Positions 8,902 through 18,065 of a stretch of DNA of 64,000 bases are shown here, one piece after another (within the stretch, counting starts at the first letter, position 1; every line of letters begins with the position of its first letter). Source of the DNA: an uncultured bacterium (GTDB taxonomy: Bacteria > Verrucomicrobiota > Lentisphaeria > Victivallales > UBA1829). The notes below the pieces were generated by a model. It did no database searches and was not told the origin of the DNA. It saw only the letters and a list, made by a program, of their open reading frames with translations. Position numbers and translations under genes: made by a program. The stretch is from the NCBI GenBank assembly GCA_900549415.1, contig URNX01000007.1, positions 27,265 to 91,264 on the forward strand, given 5' to 3'.

Positions 8902-10185
8902 ATGAAAACCGAAATTGCAAAAGTTGAGGCGCGGGAGATTCTCGACTCCCGCGGAAATCCGACCGTTGAAGTGACCGTTACGCTCGAATCCGGAACGAAA
9001 GGTACAGCTGCGGTTCCGTCCGGGGCGTCGACAGGCGAGAATGAAGCTCTCGAATTGCGCGACGGAGACAAACACCGTTATTCCGGCAAAGGCGTTCTCA
9101 AAGCAGTTCAGAACGTCAACGGGAAAATTGCCCATGCCGTCCACGGCTTCGATGCGCTCGATCAGGTGGCGCTTGACCGCGCAATGATTGAACTTGACGG
9201 GACAAAAAACAAAAAGAATCTCGGTGCCAACGCTGTCCTCGGCGTTTCGCTGGCGAATGCGCGGGCGGCGGCAAATGAACTCGGGCTTCCTCTGTACCGT
9301 TATCTGGGCGGAGTCAATGCAAAACATCTGCCGGTGCCGATGATGAACATCATCAACGGCGGAGCACATTCGGATGCGCCAATTGATTTTCAGGAATTCA
9401 TGATCCGCCCGGTCGGAGCTCCGGATTTTCCGGAGGCGGTCCGTTACGGAACGGAAGTCTTTCACGCGCTCAAATCCATTCTGCGGAAAAAGGGATTCAG
9501 CACAGCCGTCGGCGATGAGGGAGGTTTCGCGCCCGCGCTGAATGGTACGGAAGAGGCGTTCGAAACGATTCTTGAAGCCGTCTCTCTTGCAGGATTCAAA
9601 CCCGGACGCAAATGCGAAGGCGGAGAGATTTCCCTTGCTCTTGACTGCGCCTCCTCCGAGTTCTATGACAGGGAGCGGAAACTCTATGTCTACAAAAAAT
9701 CGAACAGCGGCTCCCGCGATTCCGCCGCTCAGGTCGATTATTTGCGCAAACTCGTCGAAGCTTACCCGATCGACTCCATTGAAGACGGCATGGCGGAAAA
9801 CGACTGGGATGGCTGGATTGCGTTGACGGCACAGCTCGGCGCACGCATCCAGCTTGTCGGCGATGACCTGCTTGTAACGAATGTCGCGTATCTGAAAAAA
9901 GCGATTGAACGGAAAGCGGCGAATGCAATTCTCGTCAAAGTGAATCAGATCGGTACACTTACTGAAACCCTGGATGCGGTTGAAATGGCGCAGAACGCCG
10001 GTTTCGCTGCGGTCATCAGTCACCGCTCCGGCGAGACCGAAGACACAACAATTGCGGATCTTGCGGTCGCCGCAAACGCCGGGCAAATCAAGACAGGATC
10101 GCTGAGCCGGACGGATCGCATCTGCAAATACAACCGCCTGATGGCGATTGCCGCAGAACTTGGCAAAAGCGCGGTTTACGGCTGA
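8902..10185 (+). CDS. eno: Enolase (phosphopyruvate hydratase)
   Basis: The 427-residue protein matches enolase over its full length. It interconverts 2-phosphoglycerate and phosphoenolpyruvate in cytoplasmic glycolysis. Visible signatures are AREILDSRGNPTVEV at the N-terminus, the SGASTGENEALELRD loop, MNIINGGAHSDAPIDFQEFMI, DEGGFAP, and the C-terminal ISHRSGETEDTTIADLAVA with GQIKTGSLSRTDR. The catalytic Glu/Lys/Mg ligands lie in these motifs. The start at 8902 is preferred over an upstream in-frame ATG at 8842 because AAAGGGGG precedes it and homology begins there. The stop overlaps the convergent EI24 gene by 10 bases. Confidence 0.97.
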   Translation: MKTEIAKVEAREILDSRGNPTVEVTVTLESGTKGTAAVPSGASTGENEALELRDGDKHRYSGKGVLKAVQNVNGKIAHAVHGFDALDQVALDRAMIELDGTKNKKNLGANAVLGVSLANARAAANELGLPLYRYLGGVNAKHLPVPMMNIINGGAHSDAPIDFQEFMIRPVGAPDFPEAVRYGTEVFHALKSILRKKGFSTAVGDEGGFAPALNGTEEAFETILEAVSLAGFKPGRKCEGGEISLALDCASSEFYDRERKLYVYKKSNSGSRDSAAQVDYLRKLVEAYPIDSIEDGMAENDWDGWIALTAQLGARIQLVGDDLLVTNVAYLKKAIERKAANAILVKVNQIGTLTETLDAVEMAQNAGFAAVISHRSGETEDTTIADLAVAANAGQIKTGSLSRTDRICKYNRLMAIAAELGKSAVYG

Positions 10186-10916
10186 GAGGAAAGTTCTTCG
10201 TTGAAGAGCAGAACGCCGGAAACGATGTAGCCGGGAATAAGCGGAATTGCGGCGACGGGAATCAGATACAGCAGATAGATCGTTGTTCCGAATCCCAGAA
10301 GCAGCATTTTCCGCTTTTCCGCAATCCGGCGGATTTCCGGCAGTGAATACCCGCGGTTGAACCCGCTGGAGAAAATGTAGGTTTGCCCCTGTCGCCAGCC
10401 GAGAACCAGCGCCATCAGGATCACGCCGATTACAGGAATCAGAAGACCAAGCGGCAGCAGGACGATTGTTATGAGAAGCGTTCCAACGGAATATCCAACG
10501 CTCTGCAAAGCCCCCGTCAGATTCTGGCGGAATGAGAGCGGAACGGCATTGTGTGAATAACGTGTCTTTTCGATTTCCACAACCATGGCGTCAAAGAACA
10601 GCGAGCCCGTGATTTCATAGAGCGTGCTCAGCGTCTGATATGAAACCAGCAGCAGAGCCGCGCCGCAGGAAACCGCCGTCAGCCAGCGAAGCGGATAAAT
10701 CAGCCAGCGAAGCCAAACCGAATGGTTCGCTGGGTCCGGAAGAAAATCCAGAATCCACGGAACGGCAAAGCGGAAGGAGAGATAGAATATCAGAACATAG
10801 AAAATCAGGACAAGGCAGAGCGGAACGGCAGAAAACTTCCAAAGGGAAGGAGTCCGGTAGAAAAACAATATCCCCTGAAAAACCAGGGAAACGCCTTTCA
10901 GGAAATCCTGCATCAT
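10176..10916 (-). CDS. EI24/CysZ-like inner-membrane protein
   Basis: The protein has 246 residues with several long hydrophobic segments, including FSAVPLCLVLIFYVLIFYLS and LLITIVLLPLGLLIPVIGVI. The N-terminal FLKGVSLVFQGILFFYRTPSLWKFSAVP is the usual start of EI24-domain proteins, the superfamily that includes the sulfate-related CysZ. No sulfur-metabolism genes are nearby, so a CysZ role is not claimed. It overlaps the upstream phosphatase gene by 4 bases, indicating translational coupling. Confidence 0.8.
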   Translation of the reverse strand: MMQDFLKGVSLVFQGILFFYRTPSLWKFSAVPLCLVLIFYVLIFYLSFRFAVPWILDFLPDPANHSVWLRWLIYPLRWLTAVSCGAALLLVSYQTLSTLYEITGSLFFDAMVVEIEKTRYSHNAVPLSFRQNLTGALQSVGYSVGTLLITIVLLPLGLLIPVIGVILMALVLGWRQGQTYIFSSGFNRGYSLPEIRRIAEKRKMLLLGFGTTIYLLYLIPVAAIPLIPGYIVSGVLLFNEELSSQP

Positions 10917-11557
10917 CTGTTCTTCAGTGCATGATAGACAAACTCAAGAAATGAATTTGCCTTGAAATCCCATGAACCTTCGGCCGGTTTTCCGAATCCG
11001 TAAGCGGCATAGGCAGTCCGGCATCCGGCGGCACGGCCGGAGGTCATATCCGGTTCGGAATCGCCGAACATCCAGCTGTGCGCCGGATCGGATCCGGTTT
11101 CCTTGAGTGCGTAGAGCAGCATATCCGGAGCCGGTTTCATCGCGATGGCGCGTCCGCCGCCGATGATGGCGTCGAAAAGATCAAGCACGCCGAGCTTTTT
11201 CAGAATCGGTACGCAGAGCACATCCGGCTTATTGGAGGCCGTTGCAAGACGGAAGCCCGCCGTTTTCAGAATGCGGAGACCATCCGCCGCTCCCGGATAG
11301 AGCGTGGTATGAACAACCGGATCGTTGCGGTAAGCCCGCAGAACCTCTTTTGTTGCGTCTTCCGGGTTGATGTGCGGAGCATCCGCAACCGCGAGGGCGG
11401 CAAGCCGGGCGATTCCGTGTCCGACATACCCGACAACCGTTTTCTCCGGCAGGGGAACGAGTCCGTAATGTTCCCGCATCCGGTTTGTCGCAAGCGCGAT
11501 ATCCTCAATGGAGTTGATGAGGGTTCCGTCGAGGTCGAAAATAATACAGCGGTTCAT
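10913..11557 (-). CDS. HAD-superfamily hydrolase, phosphoglycolate phosphatase-like
   Basis: The 214-residue protein begins with the HAD motif I FDLDGTLINS, where the two Asp residues are nucleophile and acid/base. It has a helical cap domain, motif II-like TASNKP, a Lys region MKPAPDML, and motif III/IV GDSEPDMTSGRAAGCRTAYAAYG. The overall pattern resembles Gph/PGP phosphatases that remove phosphate from 2-phosphoglycolate, but HAD specificity cannot be told from sequence. It is 12 bases downstream of tsaD and overlaps the EI24 gene. Confidence 0.85.
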   Translation of the reverse strand: MNRCIIFDLDGTLINSIEDIALATNRMREHYGLVPLPEKTVVGYVGHGIARLAALAVADAPHINPEDATKEVLRAYRNDPVVHTTLYPGAADGLRILKTAGFRLATASNKPDVLCVPILKKLGVLDLFDAIIGGGRAIAMKPAPDMLLYALKETGSDPAHSWMFGDSEPDMTSGRAAGCRTAYAAYGFGKPAEGSWDFKANSFLEFVYHALKNR

Positions 11558-11569
11558 GCTCGGCTGTCC

Positions 11570-12649
11570 TTATGCCTGAAACGGAATCTTGAATTCCCGT
11601 GGAATGCGGGCATATGCGTCAAGCGACATATCGGCGAATTCACCTGCCCGGTAATAGCGGCAGGCGAGCCCGGCGATCATTGCGGCGTTGTCCGTGCAGT
11701 ACTTGCGCGGAGCAAGAAGGACTTTGACGTTTTTCGGCGCTCCGGCTTCGAAATGTTCCCGCAGATAACCGTTGCAGGCGACGCCTCCGCAGAGAATCAG
11801 ACTTTTCGCATGGAAGAAACGCGCGGCATCGAATGCCTTTTCGCAAAGCACCCCGACGATGGCATCCTGATAGGATGCGAGCGTGTCGTAAAGATCCTGA
11901 CCGTCAAGAGCTTCGGTATTTTCCCCGCAGAGTTTTTTTGCATGGTACAGCAACGCTGTTTTGACTCCGCTGAAGCTGAAGTTGAAGCGGTTTTCCGGAG
12001 CGAGTGCCTTGCCTGCGGTTCCGGTGAGCGAACGGGGAAAGCTGAAGCGGTGTGCATCGCCGTTCCGTGCCGCCTTTTCAATGACGGGGCCTCCGGGATA
12101 GCCGAGGTTGAGCATTTTGGCTGCCTTGTCAAACGCTTCGCCCGCGGCGTCGTCAAGGGTAGTTCCGATGACATTTGCCGTTCCGTCCTCTTTGATGAGA
12201 ACGAGTGAAGTGTGACCGCCGGAAACGACGAGTCCAACCATCGGGAAAAGTTCCTTCTTTGCGAAAATATCCTCTTCCTGATCCAGAAAAACTCCGTAGA
12301 TGTGCCCGAGAAAATGGTTGATCCCGATGAGCGGTTTTTTGTATGCGGCGGCAAATCCTTTGGCAAAATTGACGCCGACAAGGAGCGCGGGGACGAGCCC
12401 CGGACCGTTGGTGACGGCCACTGCATCAATCTGATCCATCGTTACGCCGGCCTCTTTTAGAGATTCATCGGTAACCCGGCGGATTGCTGTGAGGTGCTCG
12501 CGCGCGGCAAGTTCCGGAACCACACCGCCGTAAACGGCGTGTTTGGCAATCTGGGAAGCAATTGCGTTCGAAAGCACTTTGCGTCCGTCAACAACAACCG
12601 CCACGGCGGTTTCGTCGCAGCTGGATTCAAAACCTATGATTGCGGTCAT
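11570..12649 (-). CDS. tsaD: tRNA N6-adenosine threonylcarbamoyltransferase TsaD
   Basis: The protein has 359 residues and the kinase-fold motifs of TsaD/Gcp: IGFESSCDETAVAVV at the N-terminus, VVPELAAREH, TNGPGLVPALLVG, the metal-binding INHFLGHIYGVF, VSGGHTSLVLI, and CGGVACNGYLREHF near the C-terminus. It transfers threonylcarbamoyl to A37 of ANN-decoding tRNAs with TsaB and TsaE, which are not in the window. It is 12 bases downstream of topA and probably shares its transcript. Essential housekeeping gene. Confidence 0.97.
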   Translation of the reverse strand: MTAIIGFESSCDETAVAVVVDGRKVLSNAIASQIAKHAVYGGVVPELAAREHLTAIRRVTDESLKEAGVTMDQIDAVAVTNGPGLVPALLVGVNFAKGFAAAYKKPLIGINHFLGHIYGVFLDQEEDIFAKKELFPMVGLVVSGGHTSLVLIKEDGTANVIGTTLDDAAGEAFDKAAKMLNLGYPGGPVIEKAARNGDAHRFSFPRSLTGTAGKALAPENRFNFSFSGVKTALLYHAKKLCGENTEALDGQDLYDTLASYQDAIVGVLCEKAFDAARFFHAKSLILCGGVACNGYLREHFEAGAPKNVKVLLAPRKYCTDNAAMIAGLACRYYRAGEFADMSLDAYARIPREFKIPFQA

Positions 12650-12661
12650 TTTTCATCTCCT

Positions 12662-15205
12662 TCAGGAAATTTTGTACTTTGCGGCGAGCTTCATGAGAGC
12701 AGCAGACTGCTTCGGGGAGAGAATACGTCCGGTCGCGCGCTGTTTGGCAAGGGATTCATAGAACTCCTTGTCGTCGTAAACGCGGCGTCCTTTTTTCTCG
12801 GGCTCCGCCCATGTCTTGACTTCGGCAAACGCCTTGAGAATGCGGTCGACTTCCTCCTGTGCGCCGGCGTCCGCCTGAGGAGCCGCGGCTTCCACGCCGA
12901 GCTCTTTTACCAAAGCTTCGTAATCGGCAATCGATTCACGGTAGCGCGCCATGAGCTTGGCAAGCGCGGCAATCTGGCGTTCGGAAAGGACACGCCCCGA
13001 TTCGGACTGCTCTTTAAGCGAATCAAAGAATTTCTTGTCGTCGTAAACGCGGGCTCCGCGCTTTTCCGCCGGGTGCCAAGTCACGTTTTCCATGGCTTTG
13101 AATACAGCTGTGATGTTTTCCTGCGGAGGTGCATTGTTTGCGGCCTCTTCGCGGCGCTGCTGCATTTCTTCGCGCATTTTCCGGAACTGTTCGACTCGTT
13201 CGCGGGCGGCGGCGACATCCTCTTCCAGGTGATATTTCGCCGTGCATGAATCCAGATCTTTCAGCTGGCTTGCATATTTGATGACCAGATTCAGCAGAGC
13301 TTCCCACTGTTTGGACGAGATCGTTGTGCCTTTTTCGGCTTTGGACTGGACAGATGTATAGAACTTTTTGTCGTCGTAAACCCGTTTTCCTCCCTTTTCC
13401 GGAGCTTCCCAGTCTTTGACTTCGCGAAGCAGATCAAGAACCGCGGCGGCTTTTTCCGCTTCGGGAGCTCCGGCGCTTTTTGCAGCGGCAAGCCACTGGG
13501 AGAACTTCTCGTAGAAATTCTTCAGCATGGCGGTCCACTGGATTTTGCCGTCTTCCACGCCGTCAAGCTGATTTTCCATATCGGCTGTGAAGCCGACCTG
13601 AATCAGATCGGGGAGGGAGGCAACCAGGTAATCATTGATCTTGAAACCAAGTTCCGTCGGGATGAGTTTGCCCTTTTCCTTGTTCACATAGGAGCGTTCC
13701 TGAATGGTGTTGACAATGGTCGCATAGGTGGACGGGCGTCCGATGCCGTTGGATTCGAGTTCCTTGATGAGCGTTGCTTCCGAGAAGCGCGGCGGCGGTT
13801 CGGTGAATTTCTGTTCGCCGAGTGTGTCGACGAGTGCGCACGGCTCATGCACGCGGAGCTTGGCGAGTGCATCGGCGTCGCGGGTGTCGTCATCATCGGA
13901 TTTTGCCGCGCCTTCCTCTTCGATGTTGTAGGCTTTGAGGAAGCCGGGGAAAGTCGTGACGGTTGCGGTCGCGCGGAAAGTGTAGAGCCGTGCATCGGAG
14001 CCGGTTCCCTCGACGTCCGCGGTTGTGCGAAGCTGGTCTGCGGGAGCCATCTGCGAGGCGAGGAAGCGGCGCCAGATGAGCTTGTAGAGTTTGAGCTGCT
14101 GAGCATCAAGCGTGTCTTTCAACGATTCTGGCGTGAGTGTGACGTCGGTCGGACGGATCGCTTCATGGGCGCCCTGCGCATTGGATTTGGATTTGAAGAT
14201 GTTCGGCTTTGCGGGAACGAACTTCGGACCGTAGTTAGCAAAGATGAAATCGCGGCAGGCGTTTTGTGCTTCCACGGCAATCGCGACGGAGTCGGTTCGC
14301 ATGTAGGTAATGAGTCCGAGATGTCCGGCGGGAGTGTCAACGCCTTCATAGAGCTGCTGGGCGATACGCATGGTCGAGCTCGCGGAGAATCCGAGCGCTG
14401 AACTAGCCGCCTGCTGAAGCGTGCTGGTGATGAACGGAGGAGGCGCATAACGTTTGCGCGGCTGCGTCTCAATGGAAGCGACTTTCCAGGCTTTTGCACC
14501 GCGGACGGCGGCGAGAACCGCATCGGCATCCTGCTTGCTGCCGACTTCAAATTTGCCGTTGTTGATTTTCGCAAGGCGCGTCAGAAATTCACATCCGGCA
14601 TCCTGCGAAAACTTCGCAAGGAAGTTCCAGTATTCTTTCGGCACAAACGCCTGAATTTCGCGTTCGCGTTCACAGACCAGACGGAGCGCGACCGACTGGA
14701 CGCGTCCCGCGCTGACTCCGCGCTCGATGCGGGACCAGAGCAGGGGGCTGATCATATAGCCGACGATGCGGTCGAGGACGCGTCGCGCCTGCTGGGCGTC
14801 GACGAGGTTCATATTGAGTTCGCCGGGGTGCTGGAACGCCTTTGTAATGGCGCTTTTGGTAATTTCATGGAAGGCGACGCGTTTGAAATCAGCCTTCTTG
14901 TTTGTGTTCTTGAGCACTTCGTGCAGATGCCATGCAATGGCCTCTCCTTCGCGGTCAGGGTCGGGAGCCAGATAAATTTCTTTGACCGTCTTTGCAGTCT
15001 TCTTGAGATCGGCGAGGTTTTTCCCGCGTGTTTTTGACTCTTCGTACTGCGGAACGAACCCGTGTTCGATATCAACGCCGAACGCGCGTTCCGGCAGATC
15101 TCTGATGTGACCGTACGAGGCCTTGATGATATAGTCTTTCCCGAGGATTTTTCCGATGGTCTTGGCCTTTGCTGGCGACTCAACGATCACGAGTTTATCC
15201 GGCAT
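12662..15205 (-). CDS. topA: DNA topoisomerase I with an unusual C-terminal triple repeat
   Basis: The 847-residue type IA topoisomerase begins with the Toprim domain (KLVIVESPAKAKTIGKILG; DPDREGEAIAWH). The active-site tyrosine is Tyr301 in ITYMRTDS. The cleavage/strand-passage core ends around residue 575. Instead of the usual zinc-ribbon tail with CxxC pairs, the C-terminus carries three related blocks at about residues 592-655, 704-768 and 793-847. Each has a Trp, a Pro-Glu-Lys stretch, a (K/A/R)RVYDDK(K/E)F motif and a (I/V)(S/L)S(x)(K/R)Q helix. Alanine/glutamate-rich linkers separate them. The enzyme relaxes negative supercoils. It is first in the topA-tsaD-HAD-EI24 run. Confidence 0.96.
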   Translation of the reverse strand: MPDKLVIVESPAKAKTIGKILGKDYIIKASYGHIRDLPERAFGVDIEHGFVPQYEESKTRGKNLADLKKTAKTVKEIYLAPDPDREGEAIAWHLHEVLKNTNKKADFKRVAFHEITKSAITKAFQHPGELNMNLVDAQQARRVLDRIVGYMISPLLWSRIERGVSAGRVQSVALRLVCEREREIQAFVPKEYWNFLAKFSQDAGCEFLTRLAKINNGKFEVGSKQDADAVLAAVRGAKAWKVASIETQPRKRYAPPPFITSTLQQAASSALGFSASSTMRIAQQLYEGVDTPAGHLGLITYMRTDSVAIAVEAQNACRDFIFANYGPKFVPAKPNIFKSKSNAQGAHEAIRPTDVTLTPESLKDTLDAQQLKLYKLIWRRFLASQMAPADQLRTTADVEGTGSDARLYTFRATATVTTFPGFLKAYNIEEEGAAKSDDDDTRDADALAKLRVHEPCALVDTLGEQKFTEPPPRFSEATLIKELESNGIGRPSTYATIVNTIQERSYVNKEKGKLIPTELGFKINDYLVASLPDLIQVGFTADMENQLDGVEDGKIQWTAMLKNFYEKFSQWLAAAKSAGAPEAEKAAAVLDLLREVKDWEAPEKGGKRVYDDKKFYTSVQSKAEKGTTISSKQWEALLNLVIKYASQLKDLDSCTAKYHLEEDVAAARERVEQFRKMREEMQQRREEAANNAPPQENITAVFKAMENVTWHPAEKRGARVYDDKKFFDSLKEQSESGRVLSERQIAALAKLMARYRESIADYEALVKELGVEAAAPQADAGAQEEVDRILKAFAEVKTWAEPEKKGRRVYDDKEFYESLAKQRATGRILSPKQSAALMKLAAKYKIS

Positions 15206-15314
15206 CTTCGCGCTTCTCCATATAGCTTGTTCGCAAAATATACATTCTATTAAGATGAACCGTTTTGCGGAAATGTCAAGTCCGTTTCTGAAAAAAAGTC
15301 AAAGTTCGCAGAAA

Positions 15315-15755
15315 TCAGATGCAGTAATCGACGAAATCTCCGGCGTTTTCGCGGGTTTTGTCGACGATGTCCTGAAGAGTGATTTTTGCAAGCGACTGGC
15401 GGATTTCCTCATTTAGTTTCGCCCACATCTTCCGTGTTGCGCATCCGCTGATCCGGGCGCAGGCATCGGGATCCTGAACACAGTCCACGATGTTGATCGG
15501 ACCTTCCATAACTTCAACGATATCCAGCACCGTGAGATATTTCGGGAACCGCGCCAGGCGGTACCCGCCTTTTGCCCCGCGGATGGATTTCACCATTCCC
15601 GCACGCTTGAGTTCGATGATGAGACGGCTGATGTATTTTTCTGAAATCTGCTGAGATTCCGCAATGTCGCGGATCATGCGGGGAAAATCTCCCTCGTGAA
15701 GGGCAAGATCAAGAAGGATTCGCAGACCGTATCTGCCTTTAGTTGAAATTTTCAT
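15315..15755 (-). CDS. Rrf2-family transcriptional regulator, IscR-like
   Basis: The 146-residue protein opens with the Rrf2 signature MKISTKGRYGLRILLDLA and a winged helix (IAESQQISEKYISRLIIELKRAGMVKSIRGAKGGYRLAR). Three cysteines occur in the pattern C-x7-C-x5-C (DCVQDPDACARISGCATR), which suits [2Fe-2S] ligation as in IscR/NsrR. It is transcribed away from the redox block but next to it, making it a candidate iron-sulfur or redox sensor for that block. A promoter and a palindrome lie just upstream. Confidence 0.88.
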   Translation of the reverse strand: MKISTKGRYGLRILLDLALHEGDFPRMIRDIAESQQISEKYISRLIIELKRAGMVKSIRGAKGGYRLARFPKYLTVLDIVEVMEGPINIVDCVQDPDACARISGCATRKMWAKLNEEIRQSLAKITLQDIVDKTRENAGDFVDYCI

Positions 15756-15791
15756 ATTCGTTTCTCTTATTGTTTTGGAGATAAAGATTCT

Positions 15792-15835
15792 CCACTGTTT
15801 TAGTAGTAATATAGTGCAGAAAAATGAAAATGCAA
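15792..15835 (-). promoter_or_regulatory. Rrf2 gene promoter with an adjoining palindrome
   Basis: On the minus strand, TTGCAT (15830-15835) and TATATT (15808-15813) are spaced by 16 bases. Directly downstream, 15792-15806 reads on the plus strand CCACT-GTTTT-AGTAG, an inverted ACT/AGT repeat resembling Rrf2-family operators. Its position over the likely transcription start would allow autoregulation. Inferred by eye. Confidence 0.4.
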
Positions 15836-15844
15836 GTTTTTTTA

Positions 15845-16657
15845 TCAGGAACGAAGGGTGCGCAGCAAAGCATCTGCGGTGTTGTAGGAAAGTTCCGGCC
15901 AGGAGAGGGAAGGCGAGCCGCCGAACCGGGCAAGCAGAACATCGCGGAGCTCAGCTTTCCCCGTTTGCGGATTGTGTTTCAGAAGCTCTTCCGCTGTCCG
16001 CATGTAGTTATCCGCGGTTTCGATGCAAAGATCCAGAAAAGGCAGAAGTTCCGGCTGTTCGATTTCCCCGTCCGAAGGACGTTCGGGATGTCCGAGTACC
16101 ATACGGCGGACTTCTCCGGCAGCGCAGAGACGGCGGACGCGCTCCAGTGAAGCGCGGTATGCCGCAGGATCATTGTAGAGTGCAAGCCCGATGTTGTCCG
16201 AGCCGCAGCCTTGAATGGCGTCGCCCGTGAAGAGCGTTCCCGTTTCCGGTTCCAGAATGCAGATGGAATCGGCAGAATGCCCGGGCGTATGAAAGACGCG
16301 GACTGCAACATCGCCGTCGCGGACTTCATCGCCGTCCGCAAGTTCGCGGTCGGGAGTAAAACCGGAGGCGCGGAGAGAATCCGCGCCGTTGCGGTGAATG
16401 GAAAACACGGCGCCGGTGAGTTCCCGGAGCCGTGCGTTGCATTCGACATGGTCGCTGTGCGAATGCGAGTTGAGTACCTGGCGGACAGCTGACCACGGAA
16501 TGCGCCGCTCCCGGAGAAACGGCGCAAGCGTGGCGTCGACAGCCCCCTTGACGGCGGAGTCGATCAGAAAACTGCACGACCGCCCTTCAATGAGGAGCAT
16601 CGACACCCAGAATCCGGGGACAAGCCACGGATGTTTGACTGTCCAGACCCGGACCAT
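15845..16657 (-). CDS. MBL-fold metallo-hydrolase
   Basis: The 270-residue protein has the metallo-beta-lactamase metal motif NSHSHSDHVECN (HxHxDH), a downstream FHTPGHSADSICIL with the third His, GTLFTGDAIQG with the bridging Asp, and a C-terminal LGHPERP. These are the five metal-site motifs of glyoxalase II-like hydrolases. The start lies one base past the stop of the H-cluster protein gene, so it is the last gene of that operon. Substrate unknown; the association with hydrogenase-like genes is the only hint. Confidence 0.85.
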   Translation of the reverse strand: MVRVWTVKHPWLVPGFWVSMLLIEGRSCSFLIDSAVKGAVDATLAPFLRERRIPWSAVRQVLNSHSHSDHVECNARLRELTGAVFSIHRNGADSLRASGFTPDRELADGDEVRDGDVAVRVFHTPGHSADSICILEPETGTLFTGDAIQGCGSDNIGLALYNDPAAYRASLERVRRLCAAGEVRRMVLGHPERPSDGEIEQPELLPFLDLCIETADNYMRTAEELLKHNPQTGKAELRDVLLARFGGSPSLSWPELSYNTADALLRTLRS

Positions 16658-16658
16658 G

Positions 16659-18065
16659 TCACTTGATCAGCGAGCAGGGGCCGCCGATGCAGCCGCCGCC
16701 GCAACTCATGACTTCGAGGAAGTTGCCGGGCATTTTGCCCATCGCATAGAGTTTCAGCAGTTTGGCCGTCTTCTTGTCGATGCCGTTGATGAACTTGTTG
16801 TCGAGTTTGAAATTCATCTTGGCAAGATCGGGGTTCTTCTTGCTCATTTCCTGGATGACCGCCTCGGTGACGCCGCAGCTCTTTGCATAGTTGCGGGAGG
16901 CCTGGTCGGCTGGCTTTTCGATGTCCCACGGTTCCTGCTTCATGATGTCGATGCCGAGTCCTGCGAGCATGGCGCCGAGCTCTTCAAAGGTCATGACGTA
17001 ATCGACTTCTGGAGCGTTTTCCGCTTCCCAGCGTTTCGCGATGCAGGGACCGATGAAGACAGTGAGCGCATTCGGGCGTTTCTCGCGGACGAGACGCGCG
17101 GCGAATTTCATCGGGCTCGGCGTTGTGGAAACCTTGTCGAAGAATTCGGGAACATGACGCTTGACCAGTTCCACATACGCTGTGCAGCAGGATGTCGTCA
17201 TGATCTTCTGTCCCGCAATCATCTTTTCGGCGAATTCGGCGGCCTCGTGTTCCGTGGTGAGTTCCGCGCCGAGAGCGACTTCCATCACATCGGTGAATCC
17301 CGCCTGGTGAATGGCGCTGAAAAGCTGTTCCACAGTTCCGGGGAACTGCATGAGCGCGGAGGGGGCAACCATCGCAACGATTTCGCGTCCTTCCTTGATG
17401 GACTGGAGAATCGGAATCAGCTGCGAGCGTTCCATAACGGCGCTGAACGGGCACTTGCTGAAGCATTTTCCGCAGAAAATGCAGTGTTTGAAGTCGATTT
17501 CAGCAACGCCGAGTTCATTCTTGCGGATCGCCCCGACCGGGCACGCCTCTTCGCAGGGAACAGTGGTCTTAATGATCGCATTGAACGGGCAGACCTGCTG
17601 GCATTTGCCGCATTTGATGCACTTCGAATAGTCGATGTGCGACTGCTGGTTGATGACGCTGATCGCGCCCTTCGGGCAGTTGAAGACGCAGGGACGCGCG
17701 AAGCATCCGCGGCAGGTCGGCGTTACATAGTAACGGCTTTCGGGACAGGAGGAGCAGGCGGATCCGCAGACGGAAAGCGGCTGTTTGACCTCTTTTTTAT
17801 CCTTGTTGTCGATTGTTTCCTGAAGATAGGATTTCAGGGAGCGCAACTCATCGGTCTCCTCTTCGGAAGAGAAGCCGAGAAGACCCATCAGGCGGTACTT
17901 CAGTACTGCCCGGTCATGATAGATACAGCAGCGGCTGGATTTTTCGGTCTTCGGTCTGAGGGCGATTGGAATACGGTCAATCGTGTCTGCAAGCTTGCCG
18001 TCCTTGAAATCTCTAACGATTCGGATCATCAGCTCGCGACGCATCCGTTCCGCACCATTGCTCAT
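16659..18065 (-). CDS. [FeFe]-hydrogenase-like protein with multiple Fe-S cluster motifs
   Basis: The 468-residue protein has an N-terminal region with a CGSACSSCPES and CRGCFARPC cluster, then ferredoxin-like sites CIKCGKCQQVCP and CIFCGKCFSKCP. The C-terminal H-cluster domain has L1 TTSCCTAYVELV, where group A enzymes have TSCCP, L2 FIGPCIAKRWEAE, and L3 EVMSCGGGCIGGPCS. The cysteines needed to hold the H-cluster are all present. The altered L1 suggests a group B-like or other non-prototypical member, possibly with sensory or uncharacterised function. It starts on the last base of the [2Fe-2S] protein gene. No HydE, HydF or HydG maturases are in the window. Confidence 0.88.
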   Translation of the reverse strand: MSNGAERMRRELMIRIVRDFKDGKLADTIDRIPIALRPKTEKSSRCCIYHDRAVLKYRLMGLLGFSSEEETDELRSLKSYLQETIDNKDKKEVKQPLSVCGSACSSCPESRYYVTPTCRGCFARPCVFNCPKGAISVINQQSHIDYSKCIKCGKCQQVCPFNAIIKTTVPCEEACPVGAIRKNELGVAEIDFKHCIFCGKCFSKCPFSAVMERSQLIPILQSIKEGREIVAMVAPSALMQFPGTVEQLFSAIHQAGFTDVMEVALGAELTTEHEAAEFAEKMIAGQKIMTTSCCTAYVELVKRHVPEFFDKVSTTPSPMKFAARLVREKRPNALTVFIGPCIAKRWEAENAPEVDYVMTFEELGAMLAGLGIDIMKQEPWDIEKPADQASRNYAKSCGVTEAVIQEMSKKNPDLAKMNFKLDNKFINGIDKKTAKLLKLYAMGKMPGNFLEVMSCGGGCIGGPCSLIK

